The notes: a model not told the origin generated them from the sequence alone. Positions 44,954 through 58,455 are shown, counted from the first letter of the stretch. The stretch: 64,000 nt of DNA from Yamagishiella unicocca (GCA_003116995.1 BDSL01000165.1:62001-126000); one strand, 5' to 3'. Program-made: numbers and translations.

Positions 44954-45965
44954 CTAGTCGACTTTCATTGCCAAGGTGGCGAGCGACTGGGAAAGAAAGG
45001 TGTTTCGGTCGTCACACATGCGACCTACCACATCAAGCTTCACCAGGTCCTTATATCTGTAGGAAGCCGACACAATTCTCCTTGCCCAAATCAAACACCG
45101 GTCGTCAAGGTTTACTAAGTACTCTTTTGTGACTGGATTCATCCCAACCAGCGTCGACAGAAAAGGTCGTTAGTGCCCTGCCGGTAACAAATCTTGCACC
45201 GCGCAACCACGTACCGCGTCATTTCTCACAGTCTCAAGCCATGAAGCCGCCAACGGCGTCCTGATTGCAGCCGCACGTTGCCACATGTATTCCTCTACAA
45301 TCGAGCAGCACGACAGGGGGAGCATACGAGCCAGGACGTTCAAGTGTGCCGCCGCCCCGTCATCGAGGCCGAGCATAGTGCGGTACTCACGTCCGGCCTA
45401 GCCTTCTCTAGCTGCAGGAGATGGATGAGTATGCTTGCGCCACTTTACCCATGCTGCGTGGCTGCACCGCTGAAAACGTGCGACCCGCTAATCGCCTCCC
45501 TCCTGGTCTGGAGCACATAAGGCGCCCACCACGCATCCGCGCACGTAGAGCACCTCATATGTACGGCATCTAGCCGTCTTCAATGCACCAGCATCAACCT
45601 TGAAGCCATCTTGCTTGGATAAAATCCCTCCGTACCTAGAATCCGACGCATGACGCGCCGCAAAAGAATTCAGAGGGCATGCATTTGGATCCTCGCCACA
45701 GCCCTGAGAACAATAATGCGTGCGTACCTAACGGCACTGCGCACCTGAGTAATCCCGACAGCCGTTCACCGATGCTTCCACTCAACCACCAGGCAATGAT
45801 CACTCCGCAATAGGCCGCAATAGTAATGGTCGGGGCAAACGTCGGTCCATCCCGACGATAGCCTTTCACGACCCACATCTCGAACACCCAAAGGAGAGCC
45901 GCAATATGAGCGACAGCTTTGGAAAGACCGGTGGGAGATAGGCTGGAAAATGCCTCCCACGTGAC
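44954..45965 (-). CDS. Putative membrane protein, incompletely resolved exons
   Basis: One exon is fairly convincing: 45965-45745 (acceptor AGCAG, donor GTGCGC, 73 codons plus 2) with two hydrophobic stretches, AVAHIAALLWVFEMWVV and ITIAAYCGVIIAWWLSG, separated by a basic loop. Two small candidate exons, 45056-45029 and 44986-44954, read YKDLVKLDV then SLATLAMKVD and a stop. The sequence between them (45000-45740) could not be joined without an in-frame stop, so the model is incomplete. Upstream exons may lie beyond 45965. I recognise no family. It could also be a decayed gene. Confidence 0.3.
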
Positions 45966-46260
45966 CTGCTAGGGACATCGCAAATTGCCCCTATACAGGT
46001 ACATAATCCGTTAGCAATAATGAATTTTACTAATTGCGATCGGACTACAAAAACAACTTGTCCATAAGAAAGCGGACGGTCTAGTCGACGGGCTTTATTC
46101 CTCAGCGTACTACCGGTAGTACATTACTACGCTGACACCAGTTATGGCGCAAACAGGAAAATCCCAACCATTTCTATGTCACAGCCAGCCCCTCGCAGCC
46201 GAGCACAAATTGCAGGCTGGAGAGGGTGAATATGCATGAACTCTCATCCTCCTGCATTGA

Positions 46261-49200
46261 TCAGACCCTAGAGGCGTGTTGGCCAGCCTCCAGCAAGTGT
46301 TGCAGACACGTGACGACCGATGCGGCGGTCGGGCGTCGGGAGGCATCGCCGCTCCAGCACGCCTGCGCCAGGGCCCTGCGGATGAAGAAAGTGGGATGAG
46401 GTCAGGTGCCCGAGCGCCAATGCTGACGAGGAGCGACAATCTGCCCTAACTTGCAGTAAATCTACAGCAGACCTGGCTATGACTAATGACTCGCCAGCCA
46501 AGGTTGCCACAAGCCCTATCTTATGTTCTGCTATCATGTCGGAGTTATGCCCAACCCGCAACAGCGGTCTTCGCGACTCACCTGAAGGGGGCCGGGCAAT
46601 GCGACGGAAAGCGCGGCCGCACGCCCTCGATCACGCGTGTCGGCAGTTCCTGCGTGTTACCAGGAAGCCAGGGTGCCATACGGTACTCAAGGAAGCCATG
46701 CACATGATACACTACTAATCACTGTGGCGGCCTTTGGGCTGGCACGAGCCTGCAGCCACAGGGTAGCCATGTGCTGAACATACGTTGGGCCGGATATACC
46801 CCGCCAACGCCTCTCAGAGCCGCTCACAGCACACCTCAAAGTCCGGAGCAAACTCGGCGTACGGCGGCTTGCGTGTGAAGACTTCCCACATCACAATGCC
46901 GAACGCGTAGATGTCCACTGACTGGTCAAGCTTACTGCCTATGGGAAGAACGGCAGGAGGAAGGACACAATTTATGGCGGGAGGCAGATGCGACGTACGG
47001 AAGAATACGGAAGAAACCAGAGAAACAGTCGCACGGGTGCTGTTCGCTGTTTAGGTCTTTACGCAGTGTACAAATGGCGCCGAAGTCAACCGTAAGTGTC
47101 CATGCACCCCGGTGCCTCAACCAACCCCAGGCACTCCCCAACAATCCCACATCGCTGCCACATTACATCGCGCACCTGGCGTGAAGCACTCGGGCGACAG
47201 GTGGGTAACCTATCAGAAGGAAGGAAAGCAGGAAAGGAGGGTTAGGGCAGAGAGGGAGGGGCGCAACGGGGAAGGGAAATGAAGAGGGTGCGGAAGCATA
47301 TCCAAGGATGTGCTGGAGCCCTGATGGCGGGAACACATCCCTGGGCGACCATACCTGACTCCACGCCTATAAATCGATATGCGCATGTTGCGATACTACC
47401 CAACTAGATACCACCGTCGCGCGAGTTTGTGTTGCATGCTATGCCGCCCAACCCATATCGTCATCTCAACCCATCCCGAAGCCAATGGGGTCATTGGATC
47501 ACTTACCGTGCCTGCCGCGTCCTCATTGCGCATGCAGGGCTTGACTGGGCCTGATGGGACCGCCGTGTCTGAGCCTCCCTCCCCGCCGTCCTCTCTCTGC
47601 TCATCCGTCTGCAGCAAGTTGACCAGCCCGAAGTCCGACAGCTTGCACGTGAAGCCGCGAGGGTCGCTGGCGGACGACTTGAGCAGCACGTTGGCGACCT
47701 TGACCTGTAGGTAGGGGGTTCGGACCGTAGAGACATGTGTCAGGGTGGCCAGGAACACAGCAGCGCAAAGCTGGCCGCAGCACGCCGAAAAGTCCCATGT
47801 TGTCCGCACGTGCATAGATGCCAGTACTAACACCCGTTTGCCACGAGTCGGACTCACGTCGCAGTGCACCAGGTTCAAGGAGTGCAGGTGCCGCAGGGCC
47901 AGTGCCACCTCCAGCAGCGTCAGATAGATGGCGTGCATGGCGCTGCCACCGCCTGACGCGGTGAAGCTAAAAGTGCTGGGCACCTCGGTACGCCTGGATG
48001 CGGGCTCATTAGGGCGGCTTGCGCTCCGACCAGATGAGGAAACGGCGACGTTGGCAGCGGTCAGGATGGCTTTCTTGAACATGCCACTGTCCAGAGCATC
48101 TGCGAGTGAACCCAGGTCGCATCGCTGAGCACAGGGGCAGCGGACAGAAGAAAGGGGAAGTGAGGCATCAGTATGGAACGGCAGCAATGAGCAAAGGGTA
48201 GCAATGAGACCGAGATGCGGAGAACGCAAGTCAGCGTTGTGCGGTAAGAGGCCACATCGTCTTATGTTGCACCAGGGAGGCAGGCAGACACCGTGAAATT
48301 GTGCATGAGTGGAGCTTTGCGGGGCATGGATGGAACGGGCTTTAAAAGAAGTTAGGCATACTGTGTCCCAAGCTGCTATGGACAGGCAGCGGTCCCACTT
48401 CACCCGCTTGATGCCCGAGTAACCTCATCCATGTCCCCGCCTCACCTCCATGATCAGCACCGAGTGGAGAGGACCTGCGTGGGATACAGGAGCAAGCACA
48501 CATTCGTGGTAAGCGTGGTTAAAGATGGATGCAGATGAGGAAGGCCCAAACAGGACGGGGGGAGATGGAACGGCAGCAGGGTAAACAGTGATGACGTTGC
48601 GCAGCAACCCACAATGCCAATACACTGGCTTTGTGCAGCCAAAAGCATGCCGTCCCGGCCCTCTACGGCCTTACCCTGAGCTTCGGTGCCCTCGCTTTGC
48701 TCGCTGCTGGGTGGCACAGGCACCAGGCGTGGCAGGCCGTCGGGTCCGTCAGTGTGCATGACCTGCACCCTAGTGTGGTACGAGTACACCTGTGAGGCGG
48801 GCCAGCAGGGTAGGAGGAGGTTGCGGCAGGAGGAGTCCGATGACAACATGACATGGTTGATGTGCCAAGGCGCGTCAACAACGCAGCTTGGGGATACCGG
48901 TAGAGCAGTGCACGCAGCAATCACGCAGCCCCACTGTATGTGCCGCATGGCACCTCGCGACCTCGCACCCAGCCGGCCACACCTGTACGATGGCGGGGTG
49001 GCTCAGCGTCGTGAGGACCGCGCACTCGCGCGCACTGCGCATCAGCTCCCGCATCTGCGCCTGGCGCACGGCAGCGGCCAAGGACGCTAGGCGCTCCACC
49101 TCCGCCTCCTCCTCATCCACGTCCACAACACCGCCTGACCCAGCCTTCTGTGGTTGTGCACGAGTGTCACTGTGCGGGGTGACGACAGAGGCCCGTGCAC

Positions 49201-52200
49201 TTGCCAGGGCATCCATGTCGACTTCTGGTGGTGGATGGATCAGCTTGACCTGGTGGTTGCAAGGAAAACCCGTGTATGAAAGGAGAACCAGGGTGGCGAG
49301 CAGCAATGTATGAGGGCAGGTTGTTGCGAGGCAAAGGTTCACATTATTGCTCCCGGTAGTCCGTTTTTAGTCATGCTGCTTGTCCCCGAACATCGTTTTT
49401 GCTCCCCACTACACTTCCTCAGGCCTGCCCCCACCCCGTGCCCCTTCCTCACCGCCACATCCATCCCAAGAAGCATGCCTGCAAACACGGATGCAGCACC
49501 ACCAGAGCCCAGTCGCTGGTAGAGGCGCAGGAAGCGCAGGTCAGTGTCCGCGTACGACCTGAATTGCGGCACATTGGTGGGGAACGTGTCAGCAGTCTGA
49601 AGGCTCGAGCGCACGCGTAGGTAGATGGCTGGGCGGGACGAAGGCGGTAGACCTCTGCGGCGGACTGCAAGGAGCCAAATCAACACGAGCTAGTTTTGGC
49701 TGCGCACCACCATCACCATGCACGCAAAACGCGGCGGAGCTTACCCTGGTGTGTTGCCTGCCTTGACTGGCGACTCCCGGAGCATCTCCCAGAAGCTGTT
49801 GACCCACACATCCAGATTGTCTCGCATGCTGGTCACCATATCGTCGAACCCGCTGGTGACATCCATGGACGCCATGATACTGGCCTCCGCTCCGAGACCA
49901 AATGTTTCTGAGCCTGGCGAGCCACGCGTGTTGCGGCTCTGAGCGGAATGCGGCGCCATGAGCGATTTCGGCAGCTTGCAAGGATCCTGGGCTGTCGGCT
50001 CCGGCCACTTCTGATGCGCAAGGAGGTACATATCTGCGCTCCGTGTAACGGGAGAGGGCACCCCGCCTACGCCGCTTCCATTTCCAACGCCGCCAGCATC
50101 TCCAGCCTTCGTGATGTCAGAATCGAGTGCGCCCTGTTCAGCCCCAACGGGTGACGCGGTGTTGGAGGACAGGCCGCTATTTCCCGCCGTAAGCCGCATT
50201 GATGACGCGCCTCCCAGCATGTCGCCCGCGACACTGGCGGGCGGGCTGGGCTGGCAAATGCCCACTTGGCTCATCGGCAGCTGCAGCTGGCTTGCGGATA
50301 TGGCAGAAAATTGCACAGGGGTTTGGTAGGCGCTTGGCGCCGGTGTAGCTGCGGCCGCCATGGCAGATATCAGGTTACGCCTGCTGCCATGCCCCGTATT
50401 GGCGGGGCTGCCGCCACTGACGAGCTGCTCCACGTCCGCACGGACAGGGCCCATGGAGAGGGACGAGAGGCAGGCGGGTAGCAGCAGCTGCAAGGAAGTG
50501 GGCGAGGAGGAGCATTAGTGTTGGTTCCAGTGCTGGGCGGAGAGGTAGGTGCCGACGGCAGCAAAATCTTGGAATTGTTCACCGGAACAGATTCGCGGAT
50601 CGGACCCTGCAGGCATGCCCCCCTCGACGCGCAAGAGCCCACCTAGAGCTCGCCAACCCACCCACCTCCAGCAGCGCCTGGGCCCTGTCCTTGACAGCGC
50701 GTAGCAGTGACGTCGGGAGGCGCTCCTGGGCCGTGATGTACAGCGCCACGCAGGGCCCGCAGCTCACACCGCTGTCGAACTTGACGCTGCCGCCACCATA
50801 GCCGCCGGGGTAACCCAAACCGCGAGTGGAGAAATCAACGGCAACGCCGCCCCGCAGGGAGGCCTCCAGGTTCCGAACCCAGTCATTCGAAGGACGACCC
50901 TGCTTGCTCACCCACGTGGCATGCGCGCTGCCGCTGGCAACCGCGGCGGCGGCCGCCAAGCCACCACCCCGCGGCGCGGCACTACCAGCCACAACCACCA
51001 GACAAGCCGAACCGGATCCCATACCGCCACCGCCGTGTGACATGCGGCCCGGAGTCGGCGAGCGGTTCTTCAACATCAGCAACGACACGTCAGAAGACGG
51101 CCGCTCGATGTCTTGCATCCAAGCGTTCAGGTTGGCGACCACCACGCTCGCCACGGGGCCTCCGCCGCCATTGCGGGCCGGCACAAGGCTGGCACTGGCG
51201 CCGCTGGCGCTGACGCCACTGCACTGCACCTGCAGCTGCGTGTCACGAGCGGTGGTGGTGACGCTGCACATGCTGGCCATGTCGGCGTGATGGGCGTCGC
51301 TGCACAGCACTTCGCTCGGCTGCACTCCGGCGGCCTTGGTCACGATACTTCGCACCGTGGGCTCCTCGCTGTAGTAGTTGTAACAGCTCCCAGCGTGGGT
51401 GGACGCGTGGACGGAGGCGTTGCCTGCACGGTTGGCGGGCCTCAGCAGCTGCATCAGCAGCGCGGACGGCAGTGCGAAGGGCGTAGCCTGCGGAATAAAC
51501 GGACAGTAGAGAGAGGCTGTTAGCAACAGCATTAGGAGTCAGCGGACGTCCCAGCCATTGTACCCCTGCTAGGGTTGGCAGGGCGGGACTAACAGGTGTA
51601 GCATGGTACGAAGCTGCTTTGGACAGGTGAGGGGGGTACAGGTTTGTCTGCCCCGGGCTGATTGATGGAATGCCAAGGTCAGCTTTTACAACCGCAACTG
51701 CTGCTCGTGGGTTTCCCCCAGTATACAAGTGCATGCTTGATGCCGTACAAGTGCGTCCCGAAGATTGGCCGTTCACGTGTGCACCCCTGTGCTTGCTTGC
51801 ATCGCGATGCAAGCAAATGTGCCACACGTCACATCGCACGCCACCCCACCTTGCTGTCAGCCTTAGGCTGCAAGTTATTGGGCGCCGACAAGATAACGTT
51901 CGAGGCCGATGCAGGTGACTGTCCGGAGAAGCTGCAGCCACGGCCGCTAATTGTGCGAGCTGCAGCCAAAGCACGAGGCGACACCAGGCCGGCTGGGACA
52001 GCAGACACTGCGCGCTTGACAAACGAATCGGCATTGGAACCCACTCCATGGCTTTCTTCCGAGGGCAGCAAAAAGCCGTGCTGACCGTACAGCGGTGGTA
52101 CGACGGCTACCCGTACGGCGAGGGTGATGTGCAAGTCTGCCGCCAGCGAGTCGATGACGGTGTAAGTGAGGATGGAGGCGAACTCTTGCAGGCTGGCAGC

Positions 52201-53654
52201 CGCGGCCAGGGACTGAGCTGCTGAGCAGACCTGCGGAGAAGGCGACAGCGGAGGAGGGGGTCAGTGGATTGGGGCAGTCGGTGCTCCCCTGGCATGTTCA
52301 CGGCCGCACTCAGCGGCCCAAGCTGACACTGGGAAAACCAAAGTTCCTTTCCTTCAAGGAACCAGCCAACACCACCATTGGCAGCTACAACCCGACCGGG
52401 CTGTCTACTGTCTGTAACCCACGCCTGCGCTTCGCTGCCAACCCACCCTTGATACGGACCGAAGATGCGGGCCGATAGCTGCCTGTGACAACACCGAGGC
52501 CAGGCCCCGGAGCAGACCCGCGGATGGGGCGGCAGGTGCCATTGGAGCCCCAGCTCCTGGCGTGGGTTTCTTAAAGCGCTTCAGGAAGGAAGAAGCCTTG
52601 GTTGCGACTGCCGGGGGCCCGTCAGTGCGCTCGCCGCCAGTCCACGTGACCGGGGAGACGAAAGGGGCAGAGGCGATGGTGTCACGCGTGGTACGACATT
52701 GCGGCAGCGCGCCGGCGTACGACACCACAAGCAGCGCACCGACCAGGCGCCGGTTTAACATCAGCGGCTCGAGGGTGGCATGCAGCGACATTGTCTCAGC
52801 GAAGCGCGTCTGGCCGAGGATTTGGTGCCACTCGTATGGCAGAGTCAGCTGGGAGCCGCTCTGAAGGCCGCCTCGGAATAAGGGCCAAAATAAGACACGC
52901 AGAGAAGGGCAGGGAAGGGGAAGGACGCGGTTGGCATGGTTCAGGTGGAGAAATCCTGTCCGGGTGAAGGAGCAACTTCGTACGTGAGGAAACATCGATC
53001 GATGAAACAGCAGACAAGTGTACGGGAGAAGAGAGGGAGGCTCGCTTTCATGTGCTTTCATGGTTGCCGCTCCAAATTCCAGCATTGTTCATTTAGCGAA
53101 CGGTATTACACCGGGCGCTTTGGCCATCGCGTGCTTGAAACTAAAAACAGCCAGTTTGCACTGTTTCAACGGCATTAGCGCGGGCGCCTACTGTATTTTG
53201 GGCTGGATCCCTGAAGCAACCCGGCGGGCTTGCGTTGGCGGCGTGCCTATATTAGCTACCCCTGAGGGAGACGGCGTCCGTTAGGGAGTAGCCGGCATCC
53301 GCGCACCTTCCATGTCAATGTTGTGATCATGTCAGCCGGCAAGGCTGGGATGTGCGGAGCTTCACACGAGTTCTTGTAGGTAGGCTCCACTTCACTCACG
53401 GCGCTCAACCACGGTGTTGGGAGCACACGGCCAGCAGGAGCGGTCACCGCATCTGGACCACAACTACCCAGCACTGCCAGAGTCCTACCATTCTGAGATG
53501 CGCCGAGGATGCTGTAAGGCATGGGCGCAGCAACCCGAAAGTCGTTGGCAGGGGTGTCGTTAGATTTGTTGTTGATAGGGTAGGGTTTGTTGGGTAGGGC
53601 GCCCCAACGGCAAAGGAGTAAACTGACGTTATTGAACGTCGAGTTGTAATGCAT
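46261..53654 (-). CDS. TKL-type protein kinase with long N-terminal region
   Basis: Fifteen exons on minus: 53654-53307, 52860-52447, 52230-51850, 51487-50666, 50487-49745, 49654-49453, 49249-48983, 48789-48675, 48474-48446, 48124-47858, 47704-47507, 47209-47176, 46938-46835, 46649-46582, 46375-46261; phases agree, 1368 aa. The kinase domain is about the last 430 residues: glycine loop RLGSGGAASVFAG, ATP lysine in DVAVKLIH (on an exon junction), LIME hinge, catalytic loop NLVHCDVKVANVLL, LSDFGLVNLL, GTVTHLSPECF, DIYAFGIVMWEVF and a terminal CWSGDASRRPT. The catalytic loop has Cys in place of the usual Arg (non-RD). The kinase domain carries an insert rich in Ser/Asp/Glu after the lysine. The ~900-residue N-terminal part has GAF-like stretches (SLQEFASILTYTVIDSLA; CVALYITAQERLPTSLLRAV), suggested only by pattern, and long Ser/Ala/Gly-rich linkers. 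The start at 53654 is the first in-frame ATG of the first exon seen; an earlier exon is possible. Confidence 0.85.
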
Positions 53655-56324
53655 TGCGACCGACAGCCTTAACTAGCATCCTCAGGGTTCGCCCCCAGAT
53701 AACTGACACCTCTGGTTGGGAAGGATGCCACCTGCCTACCGCGCAGATATACTAGCAGGATAACGGAACTATTAGGGATAGGCAATTCCATTACATGTTA
53801 CGCTACTGACCTGACTAGGGTCGGGGTACAGTTACAAGCTGCCAGCACTTTTTCAGCGCAGATGCTGAGACTGGTCGGCCAAGCCCCCACCAGAGTTGCA
53901 AGCTCGCATCGCAGGTCCTCAAGTTTGTGGATCTGTAGTCGAATCGATAGAAGTCAGTCGAGCTCAGAAAAAGTGAAGGGGAACGGCCGGTCCACATGGA
54001 AGCCCTTTCCTGAGCCCCTAACAAACACGGTGATGAACGAAATCAATCTACATGCACTAGCGGATTTTACCTCAGATGGTTTAGACTCTGACACCGGCCT
54101 CCAGCAAAGCGTTACCATTGCAGCGCACGTGATGAACCCCAATTTGCAGCATTACCCGACAGCGCCAGGCTTACAATGCCATAGTTAAGTGGCGTCAATT
54201 GTATGAATTCAATTTGCCCCTGACAAATAGAGGCAGGAGGCAAACTGGCAGCGCGCGCTTATAGTGCAAGGTAGGGACGGCGGCTGCACAACTACTGGTT
54301 ACATATCCCTTCTACAACAGGAAAGGTTCTACAAAACAGATCTTATCTTACCTACGCTGTTGTCTATTGGACGGCATCGGCGCCAGAGTCTAGAACGTAC
54401 TGCAATGCGTGTTACGATCAGTACTGCATGCAAGCGATTTCCATACTTTTGGTCGTAACTTATAAACGATGCCTCGGCCAATATGCAGGAAAATCAGTAG
54501 CTTACGTTTCCCTCAAAGTTGGTTCCGTGGGAGGGGCACGAGGGGCACGTGCACAATTGGGAATTGCTGTTGCTGTTGTTCAACTTCAAAAATGCGCAAT
54601 GCGGGTTTTGTAAATTGGGGCTGCGAACACGATAATTCCCTACACTTGCTTGCATACATGCGAGTCCGACGAGCCGAGCGTGGAAAGAGTGTAGGTGCAA
54701 TTGCCGCCCATGACAATTTTCGGAACCTTGGTTATACGGTTCGGAGGCCTGCCAGCCTTACGTAAGAGGGCTACTATAATTTTTCGGTCCAAATAACGTT
54801 ATGGATTTTCGTCGTAACCGTGTGCCTTCGAAGCAGTATGCCATGCGTGCGACTTCTAATGCTCCCGAACTTAGCACAACACATACCACAGGATATGCTC
54901 CTGATAAGGAAGGGCAGTGCGCTTGGCCATACCCAAGCCCAGAGCCTGCCGGAGAGAGGCTCTCCTATTGGCAGTTAAGCTGCGTAAGCCCGGGTCTTAT
55001 TACGTATCTTCCGTTTGACCGTCTTCAGTTCCAAGCCAGTATTGTTAGGTGGAGAACGGTATGATAACTTCAGTTATTATTTAGGTTGTACGGCTGGACT
55101 ACAGGCACACCGCCATACAGGTCTTGTGGCGCAAGTTGAACCCTTCCCTGCTGGACTGTTGCACCTCCTCAGGTAAACTACCTCCAGCTCTCCTACTGCC
55201 AGGCCGGGAGGGCCTATGTCTGGGGCGCGACACTCGTGAGGGTGTCCACACGAGGTTCGCCGCCGTCCTTCAGGACTTGAAGCGATCACTACTGCGCCCA
55301 AGTTATACATGTTCTCCACACCTGACGTGGGGCCATTCCCTCCTTCACCTGCACGCAGCGGTGCGGGTTTGAACCAGGTTGCTAAAGAGGAGTGCTACAA
55401 GAGACCACCGAGGGCACCCGCCCGCCGCCACACTTGCCACACCAACGTGATCTGTAGCAGGGCTGTAGCCAGCTTTAGGGCATCGCGAGTGAATTTCAGA
55501 TAGGACTCGCAACTTCCTTAACACTGCATGCATGGTGGGTGGCGTTCGGTGTATTTTTTTGTTCAGCAGCAAGATGGCTGGCGTGGAACACCACGGAAAG
55601 GGACGACACCGACCCGCACAGCGCCCGCACAGGCGCGTGCACGCATTGTTAAACTGGATGAAGCAGCGCACGTTTGATTACTTCATCGGCACATTCTGCT
55701 GCAGTGTCAATGCTGATTGTGCAGTAGCAGGAGTCCTTAGGGCAAGATGTGGGCAGTAGCCGGCTGCTTGCCCCCCTGCTTCTGCTGACTTCTGCCCGTG
55801 ACCAATACTGTCTTACTGTGGCCCTGTTGAGCCTGACAAAGGAGAAGGCGCCGGCTAAGACCGCGGAGGAGGGCTTATGTGGGTACCTCTTCAGGTCTTC
55901 GCTGTCGGGTAATGACGACGAACGTCGGCCCGTCATAGCAGCAAGGCCCGAAGCGGCAATGAAGCACTAACGTGGTGGTGGAAACAATCAAAAAGCAGAA
56001 GGGATTGGTGGTGCGATAGACTGTAGCGAAAGATGTCGGGCCGCACATGACGAATCGTTTGGCGGTCTGATTCATGGGTTGCCTGTGAAGGCACGCACGT
56101 GTCGAGAAAGCGCGTGTTGATCACGGTGAGAGGACTTTACAGTAGCTACCAAGTAGCCCAACGCTTTCGTAATTGAGTAATTGAGTTTCACGACCAGCGC
56201 TTGTCCCGTGTTCCTTGTCGTTCTTGGGCGAAAAAGACCGGTGACTAAAAACAACCGCGAAGCGCAGCAACGGCACTCTTGCCGACATTTTGGGCACCGC
56301 GCTGCCCCTAAAAAGCTTGTTTAA
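53655..56324. other. Intergenic region upstream of the kinase, no supported gene
   Basis: This carries the presumed kinase promoter. Open frames such as 54801-55064 (+) and 55345-55671 (-) have no recognisable domain and no consistent splice partners. Nothing else is evident. Confidence 0.4.
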
Positions 56325-57510
56325 GCAGAATGCGAGGTTTACATGGGAGCCAGAACGGCTACAAGCGCGGAAGCGCAACCAGGCGGGCCCAATGGGCCAG
56401 GCCACAACACAGATCACCGGACGAAGTCAAACCACTCCTCACTGGTCGGGAAAAGGCAGCCGAACCGAGGTCGACAGGGAAACCGAAAGCTACAAGTGCG
56501 AAAGAGCCTCGCCGAGTAGGAAAAGCGTGTCCAACACGAGCCACCAACACCAAGCCTGCAGCGATGCGCGAGAGCACAACCATGAGGGCCAAAAGGCCAG
56601 GCCGCTTCAAAGGCCACGGGAAAAAGACCCGCGCCGAGTAGGGAAAGCGTGCCGAACACGAGCCACCAAATACCAAGCCTGCAGCGATGCGCGAGAGCGC
56701 AACGGGGGGGCCAAAAGCCCAAGCCGCTAGTCAGGCCACGAAACAAGATCCGCGCCGAGTAGGGAAGCGCGTCGAGCACGAGCCACCAAAACCAAGCCTG
56801 CAACGTGGGCGAGAGTCACCACAGCGAGTCGGAAACGGGTCCATGGCCATCCCACACAACCGAGCCGTCGAGTCCATTGCCTCCACAAGAACCGAGCCTT
56901 CAGCGTGGGCAAGACCACGAGCACGGAGCCGTCCGCGAGGCGTAGCGAGCGGAGGAGCCGCGGCCCGGAGCGAGGACCATCAGCAGAGGCGCCAGCGCCG
57001 CCGAGCACCAGAGCGCGCCCAAGCTCCAGCAGCCAGTACCAGAGAGGGCGAAAGACGAGAGACGATGGAGAGCAGAGACTGCGCCGCAAGCGGACAGAAA
57101 GTTGCGCGACCCCATGACGAGGTCCACAAAAAGAGGACGAGGACCACGGCGCCTAGGGCGCCACGTGGCCCTGTAGAATGCGACCATTGTAGCGAGATTT
57201 TGTACAGACGAGCCCGTATGAAACTACCGCCGATGCCGAATTTAGCGTGTGTACACGAGTCGGACGAGCAGCACAGACGTAACGCAGAGCCAAATGACCG
57301 ATTACAGGACGGAGACTTCTAAATGGCAAAATTACAAGCGAGCGTCGGGAGGCATCGCGGAAGATGCTCGACATGCCATTCCCTGCTGAAAAAAGCCGAG
57401 ATCGTATGTCGTGAGGGCCGAGACCGTGCTATACGAGCACCGAGCCCGTACATCCTACCGCCGATGCCGAAATGTAGTGGCCGGAGAAACAGCTGAGACG
57501 GGCCGCATTT
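56325..57510. repeat. Dispersed repeat, copy 2 (longer, with internal tandem units)
   Basis: Blocks at 56325-56425 and 57385-57510 match the copy at 5583-6150 (TTAAGCAGAATGCGAGG, GCGGGCCCAATGGGCCAG, GAGCACCGAGCCCGTA, ACCGCCGATGCCGAA, GTGGCCGGAGAAACAGC). Extra material between them includes three tandem units starting at 56511, 56633 and 56754 (period about 121) with the core GCCGAGTAGGGAAAGCG and ACGAGCCACCAA. A third partial match to ACCGCCGATGCCGAA lies near 57225. No coding hallmark of a transposon is visible. Confidence 0.65.
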
Positions 57511-57916
57511 CCGCTCGGCCGGGAGCAGAATAAAAGTCCCCAGTACACGAAATTTACAGCGGGGGCTGGGAAGCTGCGCGCAAAAAGATCGCAAATGGAC
57601 CGGGAAATAGCAGCCGCGAACGGACAGGATTGCCACCTGGCAGATGCTTATCAAGGGATCCCTCTAACGGGCGTTTTTTAGAGCAGGTGGGCCACACGAG
57701 CGCAACTCACACTGCCCTACAACGCAAGAGGAATAGCAGCATGTGCATGGTACCAAATTGGGTTGGCTGTAAAAGTATGGTAGCAGACGGGGGGCCATGC
57801 GAGACAGCGCCAGCTGAGAAAACCGCGCGAATGCGCTATGCTGGTACGCCGCCTCACCATACAGGCTGGGGACCTAAGATTCGTCACGACGCAACAAATG
57901 AAGTGTTTAGGTGACC
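57511..57916. other. Spacer between dispersed repeat and LINE remnant
   Basis: No gene or repeat is recognised. This may be the 3' flank of the LINE remnant on the minus strand. Confidence 0.3.
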
Positions 57917-58240
57917 TCAAGCCCGGTTTACCCAGGACAAGAAGGGGCGGGGGCCATGTCCTGGACTTAAGAGAGGCAAGCCGGGCCTAACCCAAGCAGG
58001 GGGACCACAGCAAGACCAGCGCACCTGAGCAGACACCCCGAAACGCACCGTAGGCACAGGGACCTCGCTCGCCGCGGCCAAGACAGCTCGCCCCCGACAA
58101 GATAGACCGCCGGCAGAAAAACCGAACATTGCACGAGCAAGGGGGCAATTCCAGAAGTGGTGCAGGCGAGGGGACACCGGGCCGGCGCTGGCGGCCCAAG
58201 GAAGCTCCCCCCAACCATAGGCGACGAATTGCGTAGTATA
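57917..58240 (-). mobile_element. Remnant of a LINE (non-LTR retrotransposon), C-terminal zinc-knuckle region
   Basis: The minus-strand frame reads SPRLHHFWNCPLARAMFGF. The HHFW-x-CP-x-A pattern is the zinc-finger-like segment that follows the reverse transcriptase in L1-type elements of green algae. The reading frame then drifts: the downstream family pattern seems to continue in a second frame (VVPLLGLGPACLSLV). Frame changes and the lack of any upstream reverse transcriptase show that it is decayed. The 5' side of the element would lie to the right, where short repeats and the 142-bp satellite begin. The assignment rests on one motif. Confidence 0.45.
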
Positions 58241-58404
58241 ATGCTGGCGTTACTACTATGCTGGCATTTCCGGTGGCGCTGCATGCTACTGCTCTGGAAA
58301 GGTCAAGCCAGCACTACTAGGGGCCCCAGGACCAGATGACAAGTTGGAGCCTGACGGTATGCACAACAGCGCGCGGGTTCCCCACAATAATGACATCCCA
58401 GCAG

Positions 58405-58455
58405 GTACAGGTACGCCATCCCACAGGTACGCCATCCCACAGGTACGCGATCCCA
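58405..58455. repeat. Short ~17-bp tandem repeat at the satellite edge
   Basis: CCCACAGGTACGCCAT-type units occur about three times (ACAGGTACGCCATCCC) just before the first 142-bp unit. The last copy has changed to GTACGCGATCCC. Confidence 0.7.

Noticed and set aside
46800..46840. Kinase stop codon at the end of the DFEVCCERL frame
   Set aside because: A GTGTGC donor after DFE joins in phase to ELPTRVIEGVRPRFP and then the CW...RPT subdomain, which a complete kinase needs; the stop is intronic.
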